Shown: piece after piece, positions 45,346 to 53,379 of the stretch
Position numbering within the stretch: the first letter of the stretch is position 1
Layout: every line of letters begins with the position of its first letter
DNA from: Pseudomonas huaxiensis
GTDB taxonomy: Bacteria; Pseudomonadota; Gammaproteobacteria; Pseudomonadales; Pseudomonadaceae
Direction of reading: 5' to 3'
Assembly (NCBI RefSeq): GCF_003231275.1
Contig: NZ_QKVL01000021.1
Coordinates: forward strand, 42,866-106,865
DNA length: 64,000 nucleotides
Position numbers and translations under genes: made by a program
Notes under the pieces: model-generated
What the model was told of the DNA's origin: nothing
What the model saw: only the letters and a program-made list of their open reading frames with translations
The model's database searches: none

Positions 45346-45390
45346 ATGAAAGTCATCAAGGCCCTGGCCCGTTGGCGTTGGCGCGCCTGA
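45346..45390 (+). CDS. trpL: trpE leader peptide (trpL), 14 residues
   Basis: ATG 45346 encodes MKVIKALARWRWRA, with two Trp codons near the end, and stops at 45388. The frame is open further upstream to a GTG at 45322, which could be the true start. The leader lies between gph and trpE and is followed by a GC hairpin, which is the layout of a transcription attenuator. Attenuation of trpE and trpGDC by Trp-rich leaders is known in P. putida. The nearly identical peptide at 49055-49141 supports translation. Confidence 0.72.
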   Translation: MKVIKALARWRWRA

Positions 45391-45400
45391 CTCCTCTCCG

Positions 45401-45424
45401 GCCGGCTCCGATCCGGCACGTTTG
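45401..45424 (+). terminator. Attenuator hairpin before trpE
   Basis: GCCGG, loop CTCCGAT, CCGGC is followed by ACGTTT. It lies 11 bases after the leader stop and 39 bases before trpE. The stem is short and the T-tract weak, so the calling depends on the leader context. Confidence 0.55.
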
Positions 45425-45462
45425 CCATTCGACTTTTCTTGCCCTACTGCCACGAGGCAATC

Positions 45463-46944
45463 ATGATCCGCGAAGAATTCCTGCGCCTGGCCGCTGCCGG
45501 CTATAACCGCATTCCCCTGGCCTGCGAAACCCTGGCCGACTTCGACACACCGCTGTCGATCTACCTGAAGCTCGCTGACCAACCCAACTCCTACCTGCTC
45601 GAATCGGTGCAGGGCGGCGAGAAGTGGGGCCGTTACTCGATCATCGGTCTGCCGTGCCGCACCGTGTTGCGGGTGCATGACCATCAGGTCCGGATCACCC
45701 ACGACGGCGTCGAAATCGAACGCCACGATGTGGAAGACCCGCTGGCCTTCGTCGAAGCCTTCAAAGAACGCTACAAGGTGCCGACCATTCCTGGCCTGCC
45801 GCGTTTCAACGGCGGCCTGGTCGGTTACTTCGGCTATGACTGCGTGCGGTATGTCGAGAAACGCCTGGGCAAGTGCCCGAACCCGGATCCGCTGGGCGTG
45901 CCGGACATCCTGCTGATGGTGTCCGACGCGGTGGTGGTCTTCGATAACCTCGCCGGCAAGATGCACGCCATCGTTCTCGCCGATCCGTCCCAGGACGATG
46001 CCTACGAGCAAGGTCAGGCGCGACTGCAGGATCTGCTCGAACAACTGCGGCAGCCGATCACCCCGCGCCGCGGCCTCGACTTCAGCGGTGCGCAGGCTGC
46101 CGAGCCTGAGTTCCGCTCCAGCTTCACTCAGGCTGACTACGAGCGCGCCGTCGATACCATCAAGGAGTACATCCTCGCTGGCGACTGCATGCAGGTCGTG
46201 CCGTCGCAACGGATGTCCATCGACTTCAAGGCCGCGCCGATCGACCTGTATCGAGCGCTGCGCTGCTTCAACCCGACCCCGTACATGTACTTCTTCAACT
46301 TTGGCGACTTCCACGTAGTCGGCAGCTCGCCGGAAGTGCTGGTGCGGGTCGAAGATAACCTGGTCACTGTGCGCCCGATCGCTGGCACCCGTCCACGTGG
46401 CGCCAACGAGGAAGCCGACCGGGCGCTGGAAGAAGACCTGCTGTCCGATGACAAGGAAATCGCCGAGCACCTGATGCTGATCGACCTGGGACGCAACGAC
46501 GCGGGTCGTGTGTCGGAAACCGGTTCGGTCAAGGTCACCGAGAAGATGGTCATCGAGCGTTATTCCAACGTGATGCACATCGTTTCCAACGTCACCGGCC
46601 AACTGAAGAGCGGCCTGACGGCGATGGACGCACTGCGCGCCATCCTGCCAGCGGGCACCTTGTCCGGTGCGCCGAAGATTCGCGCGATGGAAATCATCGA
46701 CGAGCTGGAGCCGGTCAAGCGTGGCGTCTACGGTGGTGCGGTGGGTTATTTCGCCTGGAACGGCAACATGGACACCGCGATTGCGATTCGTACCGCTGTG
46801 ATCAAGGACGGCGAGCTGCATGTGCAGGCCGGTGGCGGCATCGTCGCCGACTCGGTGCCGGCGCTGGAATGGGAAGAAACCATCAACAAGCGTCGCGCGA
46901 TGTTCCGCGCGGTGGCGCTGGCTGAGCAGACGCCGAAACAGTGA
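45463..46944 (+). CDS. trpE: Anthranilate synthase component I
   Basis: TrpE, with TrpG, makes anthranilate from chorismate. The 493-residue protein has the Trp feedback site segment SYLLESVQGGEKWGRYSIIG (LLES motif), and the catalytic chorismate-binding core with PIAGTRPRG, the LIDLGRNDAGRV motif and AGTLSGAPKIRAMEIID. ATG 45463 gives the normal start MIREEFLRLAA. It is separated from trpG by the esterase gene and its own leader. A perfect REPIN follows it. Confidence 0.97.
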   Translation: MIREEFLRLAAAGYNRIPLACETLADFDTPLSIYLKLADQPNSYLLESVQGGEKWGRYSIIGLPCRTVLRVHDHQVRITHDGVEIERHDVEDPLAFVEAFKERYKVPTIPGLPRFNGGLVGYFGYDCVRYVEKRLGKCPNPDPLGVPDILLMVSDAVVVFDNLAGKMHAIVLADPSQDDAYEQGQARLQDLLEQLRQPITPRRGLDFSGAQAAEPEFRSSFTQADYERAVDTIKEYILAGDCMQVVPSQRMSIDFKAAPIDLYRALRCFNPTPYMYFFNFGDFHVVGSSPEVLVRVEDNLVTVRPIAGTRPRGANEEADRALEEDLLSDDKEIAEHLMLIDLGRNDAGRVSETGSVKVTEKMVIERYSNVMHIVSNVTGQLKSGLTAMDALRAILPAGTLSGAPKIRAMEIIDELEPVKRGVYGGAVGYFAWNGNMDTAIAIRTAVIKDGELHVQAGGGIVADSVPALEWEETINKRRAMFRAVALAEQTPKQ

Positions 46945-46950
46945 TGCCTG

Positions 46951-47016
46951 ATCGCGAGCAAGCTCGCTCCTACAGGGTTTGGTTCTCATTCCTGTAGGAG
47001 CGAGCTTGCTCGCGAT
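46951..47016. repeat. Perfect 26-base REPIN between trpE and estP
   Basis: ATCGCGAGCAAGCTCGCTCC then TACAGG (46951-46976) is repeated exactly as its reverse complement at 46991-47016, with a 14-base loop. It lies between convergent trpE and estP, where it could serve as a transcription barrier. Confidence 0.93.
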
Positions 47017-47025
47017 AGGCCGCTG

Positions 47026-48933
47026 TCAGAACTCCAGGCTCAGCGCCAGATTGATCCCCTGCTGAGTCAGCTCATCACTCTTGCGCCAGTTATAGCTTCC
47101 AAGCAGCGCCAACCCCGGCGCCAGGCTCTGGCTCAAACCCACACTCACCCGGTTCAGATTGCTCTGCGGCGTATAGCCGGTCAGGGTGAAGTCATTGGCC
47201 GGCAGGCTGTTGAGGTGCAGGGTCAGGTCCTGACGGTCGTCCTCGAACTCATGCTCATGGGCCACTTCGCCAAACAGCAGCGTTGTCGGTGCTACCCGGT
47301 ATTTGCCCTGCAAGCCCACACCCAACCGCCGTGAATCGCGTTTCTGATCGTCGAAGGTCAGTGCCGTGGAGCGTGCGCCTTTCTCGCTGTAACCATCCAC
47401 TTCGACCCGGGCGTAATCCGCACTGACGAACGGCGAAAGCTGCCAGCCGCTGCCCGGCGCGGCCAGCTCGAAGCCGAGGCGGGCGGAAACGGCCAGCAAG
47501 TCGCCATCGGTGTCACCTTTCTCGCTGCGGTTGTTCGGGCCGAGGGCGAACGTGCGTTCGAGGTCGTCGTAGTCCAGGCGGCCGCCGGTCAGCGCCGCAT
47601 CGGCCCACCAGCGGTCTTGATGGAACTGCACAAAGGCGGTGGCGAGGTAGCTGTCGAGACGGTAGTCGGAGTCCTGCGCGCCGGCTTCCAGTTTCTGCCG
47701 GTACACGCCGCCTGCGATGCCAGCACGCCAGGCTTCATCGAGGCGGTAGCTGCCACCGACGGTCAGGTTGTAGCCGCGACCGTCGGCGCTGGCGGAACTG
47801 CGCTGGCTGTCGAAATCGAGGTTTTGGCCACCCGCTGCGACGATCGCCTGCCATTGCCCGACCGGCTGCCAGTCGGCCTGCCACTGATTGCGCAGTTCGT
47901 CCTGATGGGCGCGCAATGTGCCGTGGGCCATTTCCGGTAGCAGCGTCAGTTCCCATGGCGCGGACAGGATCGAATAGCCGTAGTCGGCAATCATCCGTTG
48001 GCCGGCGATGGTCGGGTGCACCGAGTCGTTGAACAACAGCTTGGTCGGATCCGGGGTGGTGCCGTTGGCGCCATACACCGGATTCTGCACGCAGCCGTTG
48101 CCGCTGTAGCAGGTATTGATCAGGTTCTGATCGCTGGCCAGGCCGAACTGTGCCGGCGAGGTGAGGGCCTCCTGGAACAGCAACGGGATGTTCAGCGGGA
48201 TGATCTCGGCATCGATCTGGGCGAGGCTGGCGACCAGCGTCTGGTTGAAGAAGGCGCTGAGCTGCGAACTCGGGCCTTGCAGCGGTGTTCCGTTGAGAGC
48301 AGGCGTCAGGCCGAGATCGGGCAGCAGCCAGACCATGATGTAACGTGCGCCCGCCTGTTGCAGGGCCTGGGCGCTGGCGGCCAGTTGGGTTGCCGACGTG
48401 GCGGCACCGAGAGGTGAGGTGATCAACCCCTGAAGGAAGTCGTTGCCGCCACCGGTCAGGTAATACAGGGCATTGGGATCGGCCAGTCGTCCGCCGGCAA
48501 GGTAGCCGGGCTTCTGCCGCAGTACCGTGCCGGCACCGGGGTTGCCGGGCGGGATCACCACCAGCGATTCACCGGTGATGGATTGGAAGATCTGGTCGGT
48601 GCGATAGCCTCCGGTTGCCCAGTTGTTGCCGTCGGGGATACCGAGGGCCGCATTCACGGGCGAAGTGGAGGCATTCAGGTCACCGGGTGCGATTCCGAGG
48701 TAGCCACCCAGGATCATCGGCGACACGGGCGCAAAGCTGCCGTCGGCATTGCGGTTGGTGTAGCGCTGGCTGGTGCCTGGCGCCCCGGCTGAGTCGGGAA
48801 ACTGCCCGGCATCGGCGAGGCTGTCGCCGAAAACGATCAGGGTGGAGTAAGGCGAGGGGCCTGCAATAGCGGTGGAGCAGGCTGCGGCCAGCAGACATGC
48901 AGCGGATTGACGCAGATAACGGCACTTTCTCAT
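47026..48933 (-). CDS. estP: GDSL autotransporter esterase (EstP/EstA type)
   Basis: This outer-membrane esterase has a 635-residue precursor with a signal peptide (to about 24), a GDSL/SGNH passenger domain and a C-terminal autotransporter beta-barrel ending in a terminal Phe (ALSLEF). Catalytic Ser lies in VFGDSLADAGQF, the oxyanion Asn in GGGNDFLQGL, and the Asp/His pair in DSVHPTIAGQ. P. aeruginosa EstA is needed for rhamnolipid production and motility. It sits between the split trp genes, where P. aeruginosa has a pyocin cluster. Its ATG is at 48931-48933. Confidence 0.93.
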   Translation of the reverse strand: MRKCRYLRQSAACLLAAACSTAIAGPSPYSTLIVFGDSLADAGQFPDSAGAPGTSQRYTNRNADGSFAPVSPMILGGYLGIAPGDLNASTSPVNAALGIPDGNNWATGGYRTDQIFQSITGESLVVIPPGNPGAGTVLRQKPGYLAGGRLADPNALYYLTGGGNDFLQGLITSPLGAATSATQLAASAQALQQAGARYIMVWLLPDLGLTPALNGTPLQGPSSQLSAFFNQTLVASLAQIDAEIIPLNIPLLFQEALTSPAQFGLASDQNLINTCYSGNGCVQNPVYGANGTTPDPTKLLFNDSVHPTIAGQRMIADYGYSILSAPWELTLLPEMAHGTLRAHQDELRNQWQADWQPVGQWQAIVAAGGQNLDFDSQRSSASADGRGYNLTVGGSYRLDEAWRAGIAGGVYRQKLEAGAQDSDYRLDSYLATAFVQFHQDRWWADAALTGGRLDYDDLERTFALGPNNRSEKGDTDGDLLAVSARLGFELAAPGSGWQLSPFVSADYARVEVDGYSEKGARSTALTFDDQKRDSRRLGVGLQGKYRVAPTTLLFGEVAHEHEFEDDRQDLTLHLNSLPANDFTLTGYTPQSNLNRVSVGLSQSLAPGLALLGSYNWRKSDELTQQGINLALSLEF

Positions 48934-49054
48934 CGCAAGAGTCCTTTTTTTGTCTTTGTTTTTGGTATTGCGTCCGAAGAAAGTAGCAAATACCCCGGAT
49001 CCTGCCCTGTCGATATTGCACGCATTGTTTCCGTAAGCTACTGTGCCGAAACGT

Positions 49055-49141
49055 ATGAACGAGACCTACCCCGTGTTGATCGTCAGCAAACTCTTGATGC
49101 GCGTTATCAAGGCCCACGCCCGTTGGCGTTGGCGCGCCTGA
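49055..49141 (+). CDS. trpL: trpG leader peptide, up to 28 residues
   Basis: ATG 49055 opens a frame ending RVIKAHARWRWRA with two Trp codons, stopping at 49139. An internal ATG at 49097 would give a 14-residue leader equal in length to the trpE leader. Bases 49103-49143 match 45352-45392 at 38 of 41 positions, so the two leaders are clearly related by duplication. No strong ribosome-binding site is visible for any of the starts. Confidence 0.72.
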   Translation: MNETYPVLIVSKLLMRVIKAHARWRWRA

Positions 49142-49152
49142 CTTTATCTCCT

Positions 49153-49180
49153 GCCGGCCAGCGCCGGCCCGTTGGTTTTT
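49153..49180 (+). terminator. Attenuator hairpin before trpG
   Basis: GCCGGC, loop CAGC, GCCGGC, then CCGTTGGTTTTT. It is a better terminator than the one before trpE and lies 12 bases after the leader stop and 114 bases before trpG. Confidence 0.7.
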
Positions 49181-49293
49181 GCCTTTCCGAAATCGCTTCA
49201 CTCCCCGCAACAGCACACAAAAGCTGTGCGTCGGGTAGCCCTGTATCGCGAAAGGCGGTTATTCAAAGTCAGTATTCAAGAGGTTGAGCCCAG

Positions 49294-49887
49294 ATGTTAC
49301 TGATGATCGACAACTATGATTCCTTCACCTACAACGTCGTGCAGTACTTCGGCGAGCTGGGGGCGGAGGTCAAGGTCATTCGCAACGACGAACTGACCAT
49401 CGCCCAGATCGAAGCCCTGCAACCCGAGCGCATTGTCGTCTCTCCCGGTCCGTGCACCCCGACCGAAGCGGGTGTTTCTCTCGAAGCCATCAAGCATTTC
49501 GCTGGCAAGCTGCCGATCCTTGGCGTGTGCCTGGGCCACCAGTCCATCGGCCAGGCTTTTGGCGGCGATGTGGTCCGTGCCCGTCAGGTCATGCATGGCA
49601 AGACCAGCCCGGTGGTGCACGAGAACACAGGCGTGTTCACCGGCCTGAACAATCCGCTGACCGTGACCCGCTACCACTCGCTGGTGGTCAAGCGCGAAAC
49701 CTTGCCTGATTGCCTCGAACTGACCGCCTGGACCGCTCTGGAAGACGGTTCGATCGATGAAATCATGGGCCTGCGCCACAAGACCCTGAACGTCGAAGGC
49801 GTGCAGTTCCACCCCGAGTCGATCCTCACTGAGCAGGGCCACGCGCTGTTCGCCAATTTCCTCAAGCAGACCGGCGGCCACCGCTAA
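49294..49887 (+). CDS. trpG: Anthranilate synthase component II (glutamine amidotransferase)
   Basis: TrpG supplies ammonia from glutamine to TrpE. The 197-residue class I amidotransferase has Cys79 in GVCLGHQSIGQAFGG and the His-x-Glu pair in VQFHPESI. Its start is ATG 49294 after CAAGAGG. It heads trpG-trpD-trpC and is preceded by the second Trp leader. In some bacteria such a subunit also serves p-aminobenzoate synthase. Confidence 0.96.
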   Translation: MLLMIDNYDSFTYNVVQYFGELGAEVKVIRNDELTIAQIEALQPERIVVSPGPCTPTEAGVSLEAIKHFAGKLPILGVCLGHQSIGQAFGGDVVRARQVMHGKTSPVVHENTGVFTGLNNPLTVTRYHSLVVKRETLPDCLELTAWTALEDGSIDEIMGLRHKTLNVEGVQFHPESILTEQGHALFANFLKQTGGHR

Positions 49888-49896
49888 GGATTGAAT

Positions 49897-50946
49897 ATGG
49901 ATATCAAGAATGCGTTGGGTCGGATCGTCGATCAGTTGGACCTGTCCACCGAGGAAATGCGCGGTGTGATGCGCCAGATCATGACCGGTCAGTGCACCGA
50001 GGCGCAGATCGGCGCCTTCATGATGGGCATGCGTATGAAAAGCGAAAGCATCGACGAGATCGTCGGTGCCGTTTCGGTCATGCGCGAGCTGGCTGACAAG
50101 GTCGAGCTCAACAGCCTCGACGGCGTGGTCGACGTGGTCGGCACCGGCGGCGATGGCGCGAACATCTTCAATGTGTCCACCGCGTCGGCCTTCGTCGTTG
50201 CCGCCGCCGGTTGCACCGTGGCCAAGCACGGCAACCGCGCCGTTTCGGGCAAGAGCGGTAGCGCCGACCTGCTGGAAGCAGCAGGTATCTATTTGAACCT
50301 GACACCGGTCCAGGTCGCTCGTTGCATCGACAGCGTGGGCATCGGCTTCATGTTCGCCCAGACTCACCACAGCGCCATGAAATATGCCGCCGGCCCGCGT
50401 CGCGACCTGGGTCTGCGCACCCTGTTCAACATGCTCGGCCCGCTTACGAATCCGGCCGGGGTCAAGCATCAGGTGGTCGGTGTGTTCACCCAGGCGCTGT
50501 GCCGTCCACTGGCCGAAGTGCTGCAGCGTCTCGGCAGCAAGCACGTGCTGGTGGTGCATTCCAAGGACGGGCTGGACGAGTTCAGTCTGGCCGCGCCGAC
50601 CTTCGTTGCCGAACTGAAGAACGGCGAGATCAGCGAATACTGGGTCGAGCCCGAAGACTTGGGCATGAAAAGCCAGAGCTTGCACGGCTTGTCGGTGAGC
50701 GGTCCGGAAGAATCGCTGGCGCTGATTCGCGATGCCATTGGCCGGCGCAAGACCGAAAACGGGCAGAAAGCGGCGGAAATGATCGTGCTCAACGCCGGCG
50801 CCGCACTCTACGCCGCCGACCATGCGATGAGCCTCAAGCAGGGCGTCGAGCTTGCTCACGATGCGCTGCACACCGGCCTTGCCCGGGAAAAACTCGAAGA
50901 GCTGGGCGCCTTTACCGCGGTATTCAAGCAGGAGAACGAAGGATGA
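49897..50946 (+). CDS. trpD: Anthranilate phosphoribosyltransferase
   Basis: TrpD joins anthranilate to PRPP. The 349-residue protein shows the phosphate-binding GTGGDGANIFNVST, KHGNRAVSGKSGSAD and the LGPLTNPAG motif. It starts nine bases after trpG with AAGGA upstream; a TTG two codons earlier is less likely. It overlaps trpC by four bases (ATGA). Confidence 0.97.
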   Translation: MDIKNALGRIVDQLDLSTEEMRGVMRQIMTGQCTEAQIGAFMMGMRMKSESIDEIVGAVSVMRELADKVELNSLDGVVDVVGTGGDGANIFNVSTASAFVVAAAGCTVAKHGNRAVSGKSGSADLLEAAGIYLNLTPVQVARCIDSVGIGFMFAQTHHSAMKYAAGPRRDLGLRTLFNMLGPLTNPAGVKHQVVGVFTQALCRPLAEVLQRLGSKHVLVVHSKDGLDEFSLAAPTFVAELKNGEISEYWVEPEDLGMKSQSLHGLSVSGPEESLALIRDAIGRRKTENGQKAAEMIVLNAGAALYAADHAMSLKQGVELAHDALHTGLAREKLEELGAFTAVFKQENEG

Positions 50947-51776
50947 GTGTGCCGACGGTTCTGGAAAAGATCCTCGCCCGCAAGGTTGAGGAAGTCGCCG
51001 AGCGTAGCGCCCGGGTCAGCCTCGCCGAACTGGAGCGCCTGGCGGCTGCCGCCGACGCGCCGCGCGGATTCGCCAATGCCCTGATCGAACAGGCCAAGCG
51101 CAAGCAGCCAGCGGTGATCGCCGAAATCAAGAAGGCTTCGCCGAGCAAGGGTGTGATCCGCGAAGACTTCGTGCCCGCCGATATCGCCGTCAGCTACGAG
51201 AAGGGCGGGGCGACCTGCCTGTCGGTGCTGACCGACGTTGATTACTTCCAGGGGGCCGACGTTTACCTGCAGCAGGCCCGCGCGGCGGTGCAACTGCCGG
51301 TGATCCGCAAGGACTTCATGATCGATCCGTACCAGATCGTCGAAGCCCGCGCCCTGGGCGCTGACTGCGTGCTGCTGATCGTCTCCGCCCTGGATGACGT
51401 GAAGATGGCCGAACTGGCGGCCACCGCCAAGAGCGTCGGCCTCGACGTGCTGGTGGAAGTGCACGATGGCGACGAACTGGAGCGCGCGCTGAAGACCCTC
51501 GACACTCCGTTGGTCGGCGTCAACAACCGCAACCTGCACACCTTCGAAGTCAGCCTGGAAACCACCCTCGACCTGTTGCCGCGCATCCCTCGCGATCGCC
51601 TGGCCATCACCGAGAGCGGCATCCTCAATCGCGCCGATGTCGAGCTGATGGAAATCAACGAGGTCTATTCTTTCCTGGTGGGCGAAGCGTTCATGCGCGC
51701 TGAGCAACCGGGGCTGGAGTTGCAGCGCCTGTTCTTCCCGGGGCGCGTGGTGCAAGGCCTGAACGGGCTGGACTGA
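50943..51776 (+). CDS. trpC: Indole-3-glycerol-phosphate synthase
   Basis: TrpC closes the indole ring from carboxyphenylamino-deoxyribulose phosphate. The 277-residue TIM barrel has AEIKKASPSKGVIREDF, PVIRKDFMIDPYQI (catalytic Lys), LVEVHD, GVNNRNL and ITESGI. It overlaps trpD and is the last trp gene, followed by a terminator. In other bacteria trpF may be fused; it is not here. Confidence 0.97.
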   Translation: MSVPTVLEKILARKVEEVAERSARVSLAELERLAAAADAPRGFANALIEQAKRKQPAVIAEIKKASPSKGVIREDFVPADIAVSYEKGGATCLSVLTDVDYFQGADVYLQQARAAVQLPVIRKDFMIDPYQIVEARALGADCVLLIVSALDDVKMAELAATAKSVGLDVLVEVHDGDELERALKTLDTPLVGVNNRNLHTFEVSLETTLDLLPRIPRDRLAITESGILNRADVELMEINEVYSFLVGEAFMRAEQPGLELQRLFFPGRVVQGLNGLD

Positions 51777-51784
51777 TCCCTTCG

Positions 51785-51814
51785 AAAGCCGGCATTCATT
51801 GCCGGCTTTTTTCT
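51785..51814 (+). terminator. Terminator of trpGDC
   Basis: AAAGCCGGCA, loop TTCAT, TGCCGGCTTT followed by TTTCTTT; nine bases after the trpC stop. Confidence 0.9.
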
Positions 51815-51829
51815 TTCAGGATGATTGTC

Positions 51830-52534
51830 ATGACTGAACAACCTGTTGCCGTCACCGTCGAGGCTGGGCTGCATGCCGAGCAGGATTTGCTGGCGGCCGT
51901 TTGCAAGGGCGAGCGTGATCACGGGGTCCTGTTCTGGCGCCCTACGGATCGGGCGTTGGTGATGCCACGGCGCATGAGCCGGCTGGAGGGCTTCGAGGCC
52001 GCTTGCGGCGAACTGGCGATTTCCGGCTGGCCGGTATTGTTGCGTGAGACGGGCGGCGAGCCGGTGCCGCAATCGCCAGCGGTGATCAACATCGCATTGG
52101 TGTATGTGGCGCCGCGTAGCGAAGGCGATAACGGACGCATCGAAAACGCTTACCTGCGCTTATGCGAACCGTTGTGCGAGGTGCTGCGGGAATGGGGTGG
52201 CGCGGCCTCGGTCGGCGAGATTGAAGGCGCGTTCTGCGACGGGCGCTACAACGTCAACCTCAATGGTCGCAAGTTGGTCGGCACAGCCCAGCGCTGGCGC
52301 CAGGGCCTGGGTGGCAAGCGGCCGGTGGTGCTGGTGCACGGTGCGCTGCTGCTGGATAACGAGCGCGAGTCGATGGTGGCGGCGGTCAACCGCTTCAATG
52401 AATGTTGCGAGCTGGAGCAGCGCTGTCTGGCCGACAGCCACATCGCCCTGCATGAAGTGGTACCCGAAGCGCCGCTGCTGGAGCGGCTGGCCCAGGCTTA
52501 CGCCCGGACCATCGAGGCGATCCCCAAGGATTGA
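51830..52534 (+). CDS. Lipoate-protein ligase family protein
   Basis: The 234-residue protein has the biotin/lipoate A/B ligase fold: VAVTVEAGLHAEQDLL at the start, the Arg-Arg pair near VMPRRMSRLEG, and the lysine-containing NVNLNGRKLVGTAQRWRQG motif that positions lipoyl-AMP in LplA-type enzymes. Cys residues are present near the C-terminus (NECCELEQRC), which could matter if it is an octanoyl- or amidotransferase type. It sits between trpC and crp, where P. aeruginosa has no gene. ATG 51830 has AGGA eight bases upstream. The substrate is uncertain. Confidence 0.78.
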   Translation: MTEQPVAVTVEAGLHAEQDLLAAVCKGERDHGVLFWRPTDRALVMPRRMSRLEGFEAACGELAISGWPVLLRETGGEPVPQSPAVINIALVYVAPRSEGDNGRIENAYLRLCEPLCEVLREWGGAASVGEIEGAFCDGRYNVNLNGRKLVGTAQRWRQGLGGKRPVVLVHGALLLDNERESMVAAVNRFNECCELEQRCLADSHIALHEVVPEAPLLERLAQAYARTIEAIPKD

Positions 52535-52542
52535 CCCTGGGT

Positions 52543-53187
52543 TCAGCGCGTGCCGAAGACCACCATGGTCTTGCCCTTCACGTTGACCAGGTTGCGTTCT
52601 TCCAGATCCTTCAGAACGCGACCGACCATCTCCCGTGAGCAACCCACGATCCGACCGATTTCCTGGCGGGTGATCTTGATCTGCATGCCGTCCGGGTGAG
52701 TCATGGCGTCCGGCTGCTTGCACAGCTCCAGCAGGCAGCGAGCAACCCGGCCGGTGACGTCGAAGAAGGCGAGATCGCCGACCTTGCGGGTGGTGTTGCG
52801 CAGACGCTGGGCCATCTGGCTGCCCAGTGCATAGAGAATGTCCGGATCCTGGCGTGCCAGTTCGCGGAATTTCTCGTAGCTGATTTCCGCGACCTCGCAC
52901 TCGGTCTTGGCCCGTACCCAGGCGCTGCGGTGTTGCTCCTTGCCCGCAGGCTCGAACAGGCCCAGCTCTCCGAAGAAATCACCGCTGTTGAGGTAGGCGA
53001 TGATCATTTCCCTGCCTTCATCGTCCTCGATAAGGATCGTGACCGAGCCTTTGATGATGAACGACAGGGTATCGGCCGAGTCGCCAGCACTGAGGATGTT
53101 GGTTTTTGCTGAAAAACGACGACGCTGGCAATGAGCGAGCAGCTTGTCGACGTTTTTGATCTTGGCTGGAAGTGCTGCGGCAACCAT
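52543..53187 (-). CDS. crp: cAMP receptor protein family regulator Crp/Vfr
   Basis: This 214-residue global regulator has the cyclic nucleotide-binding barrel (about 10-130, with GEMIIAYLNSGDFFGELGLF-like PBC segment: GDFFGELGLFE and RSAWVRAKTECEV) and a C-terminal winged helix whose recognition region is RQEIGRIVGCSREMVGRVLK. It is the homologue of P. aeruginosa Vfr, which controls quorum sensing, type IV pili and exotoxin. It is convergent with the lipoate-ligase-like gene (8-base gap) and divergent from the OsmC gene. Confidence 0.95.
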   Translation of the reverse strand: MVAAALPAKIKNVDKLLAHCQRRRFSAKTNILSAGDSADTLSFIIKGSVTILIEDDEGREMIIAYLNSGDFFGELGLFEPAGKEQHRSAWVRAKTECEVAEISYEKFRELARQDPDILYALGSQMAQRLRNTTRKVGDLAFFDVTGRVARCLLELCKQPDAMTHPDGMQIKITRQEIGRIVGCSREMVGRVLKDLEERNLVNVKGKTMVVFGTR

Positions 53188-53379
53188 GGTTAAGCCCCGA
53201 AATACGCGGTCCGTGAGTATTCTTTTAGGTGGGATGGGTGCAAAACGCCATCAATTTGGCGTCAGTTTATCAGACGCTCCCTCTGTGTCGGCAGATTTGA
53301 TCGAACGCTTAAGTCTTTTCGCCTGTGCGCGTAGGGACTAAGCTGGCAGCCATTTTTTCAAGCAAGGGGAGACCGGTTA

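Larger units (their letters stand above)
48934..49293. other. Intergenic region estP-trpG: holds the second trp leader and attenuator
   Basis: This 360-base stretch between divergent genes holds the leader peptide (49055-49141) and its hairpin (49153-49179); the left 120 bases should hold the estP promoter and part of the trpG promoter, but no confident -35/-10 pair was found. Nothing else gene-like was seen. Confidence 0.6.
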
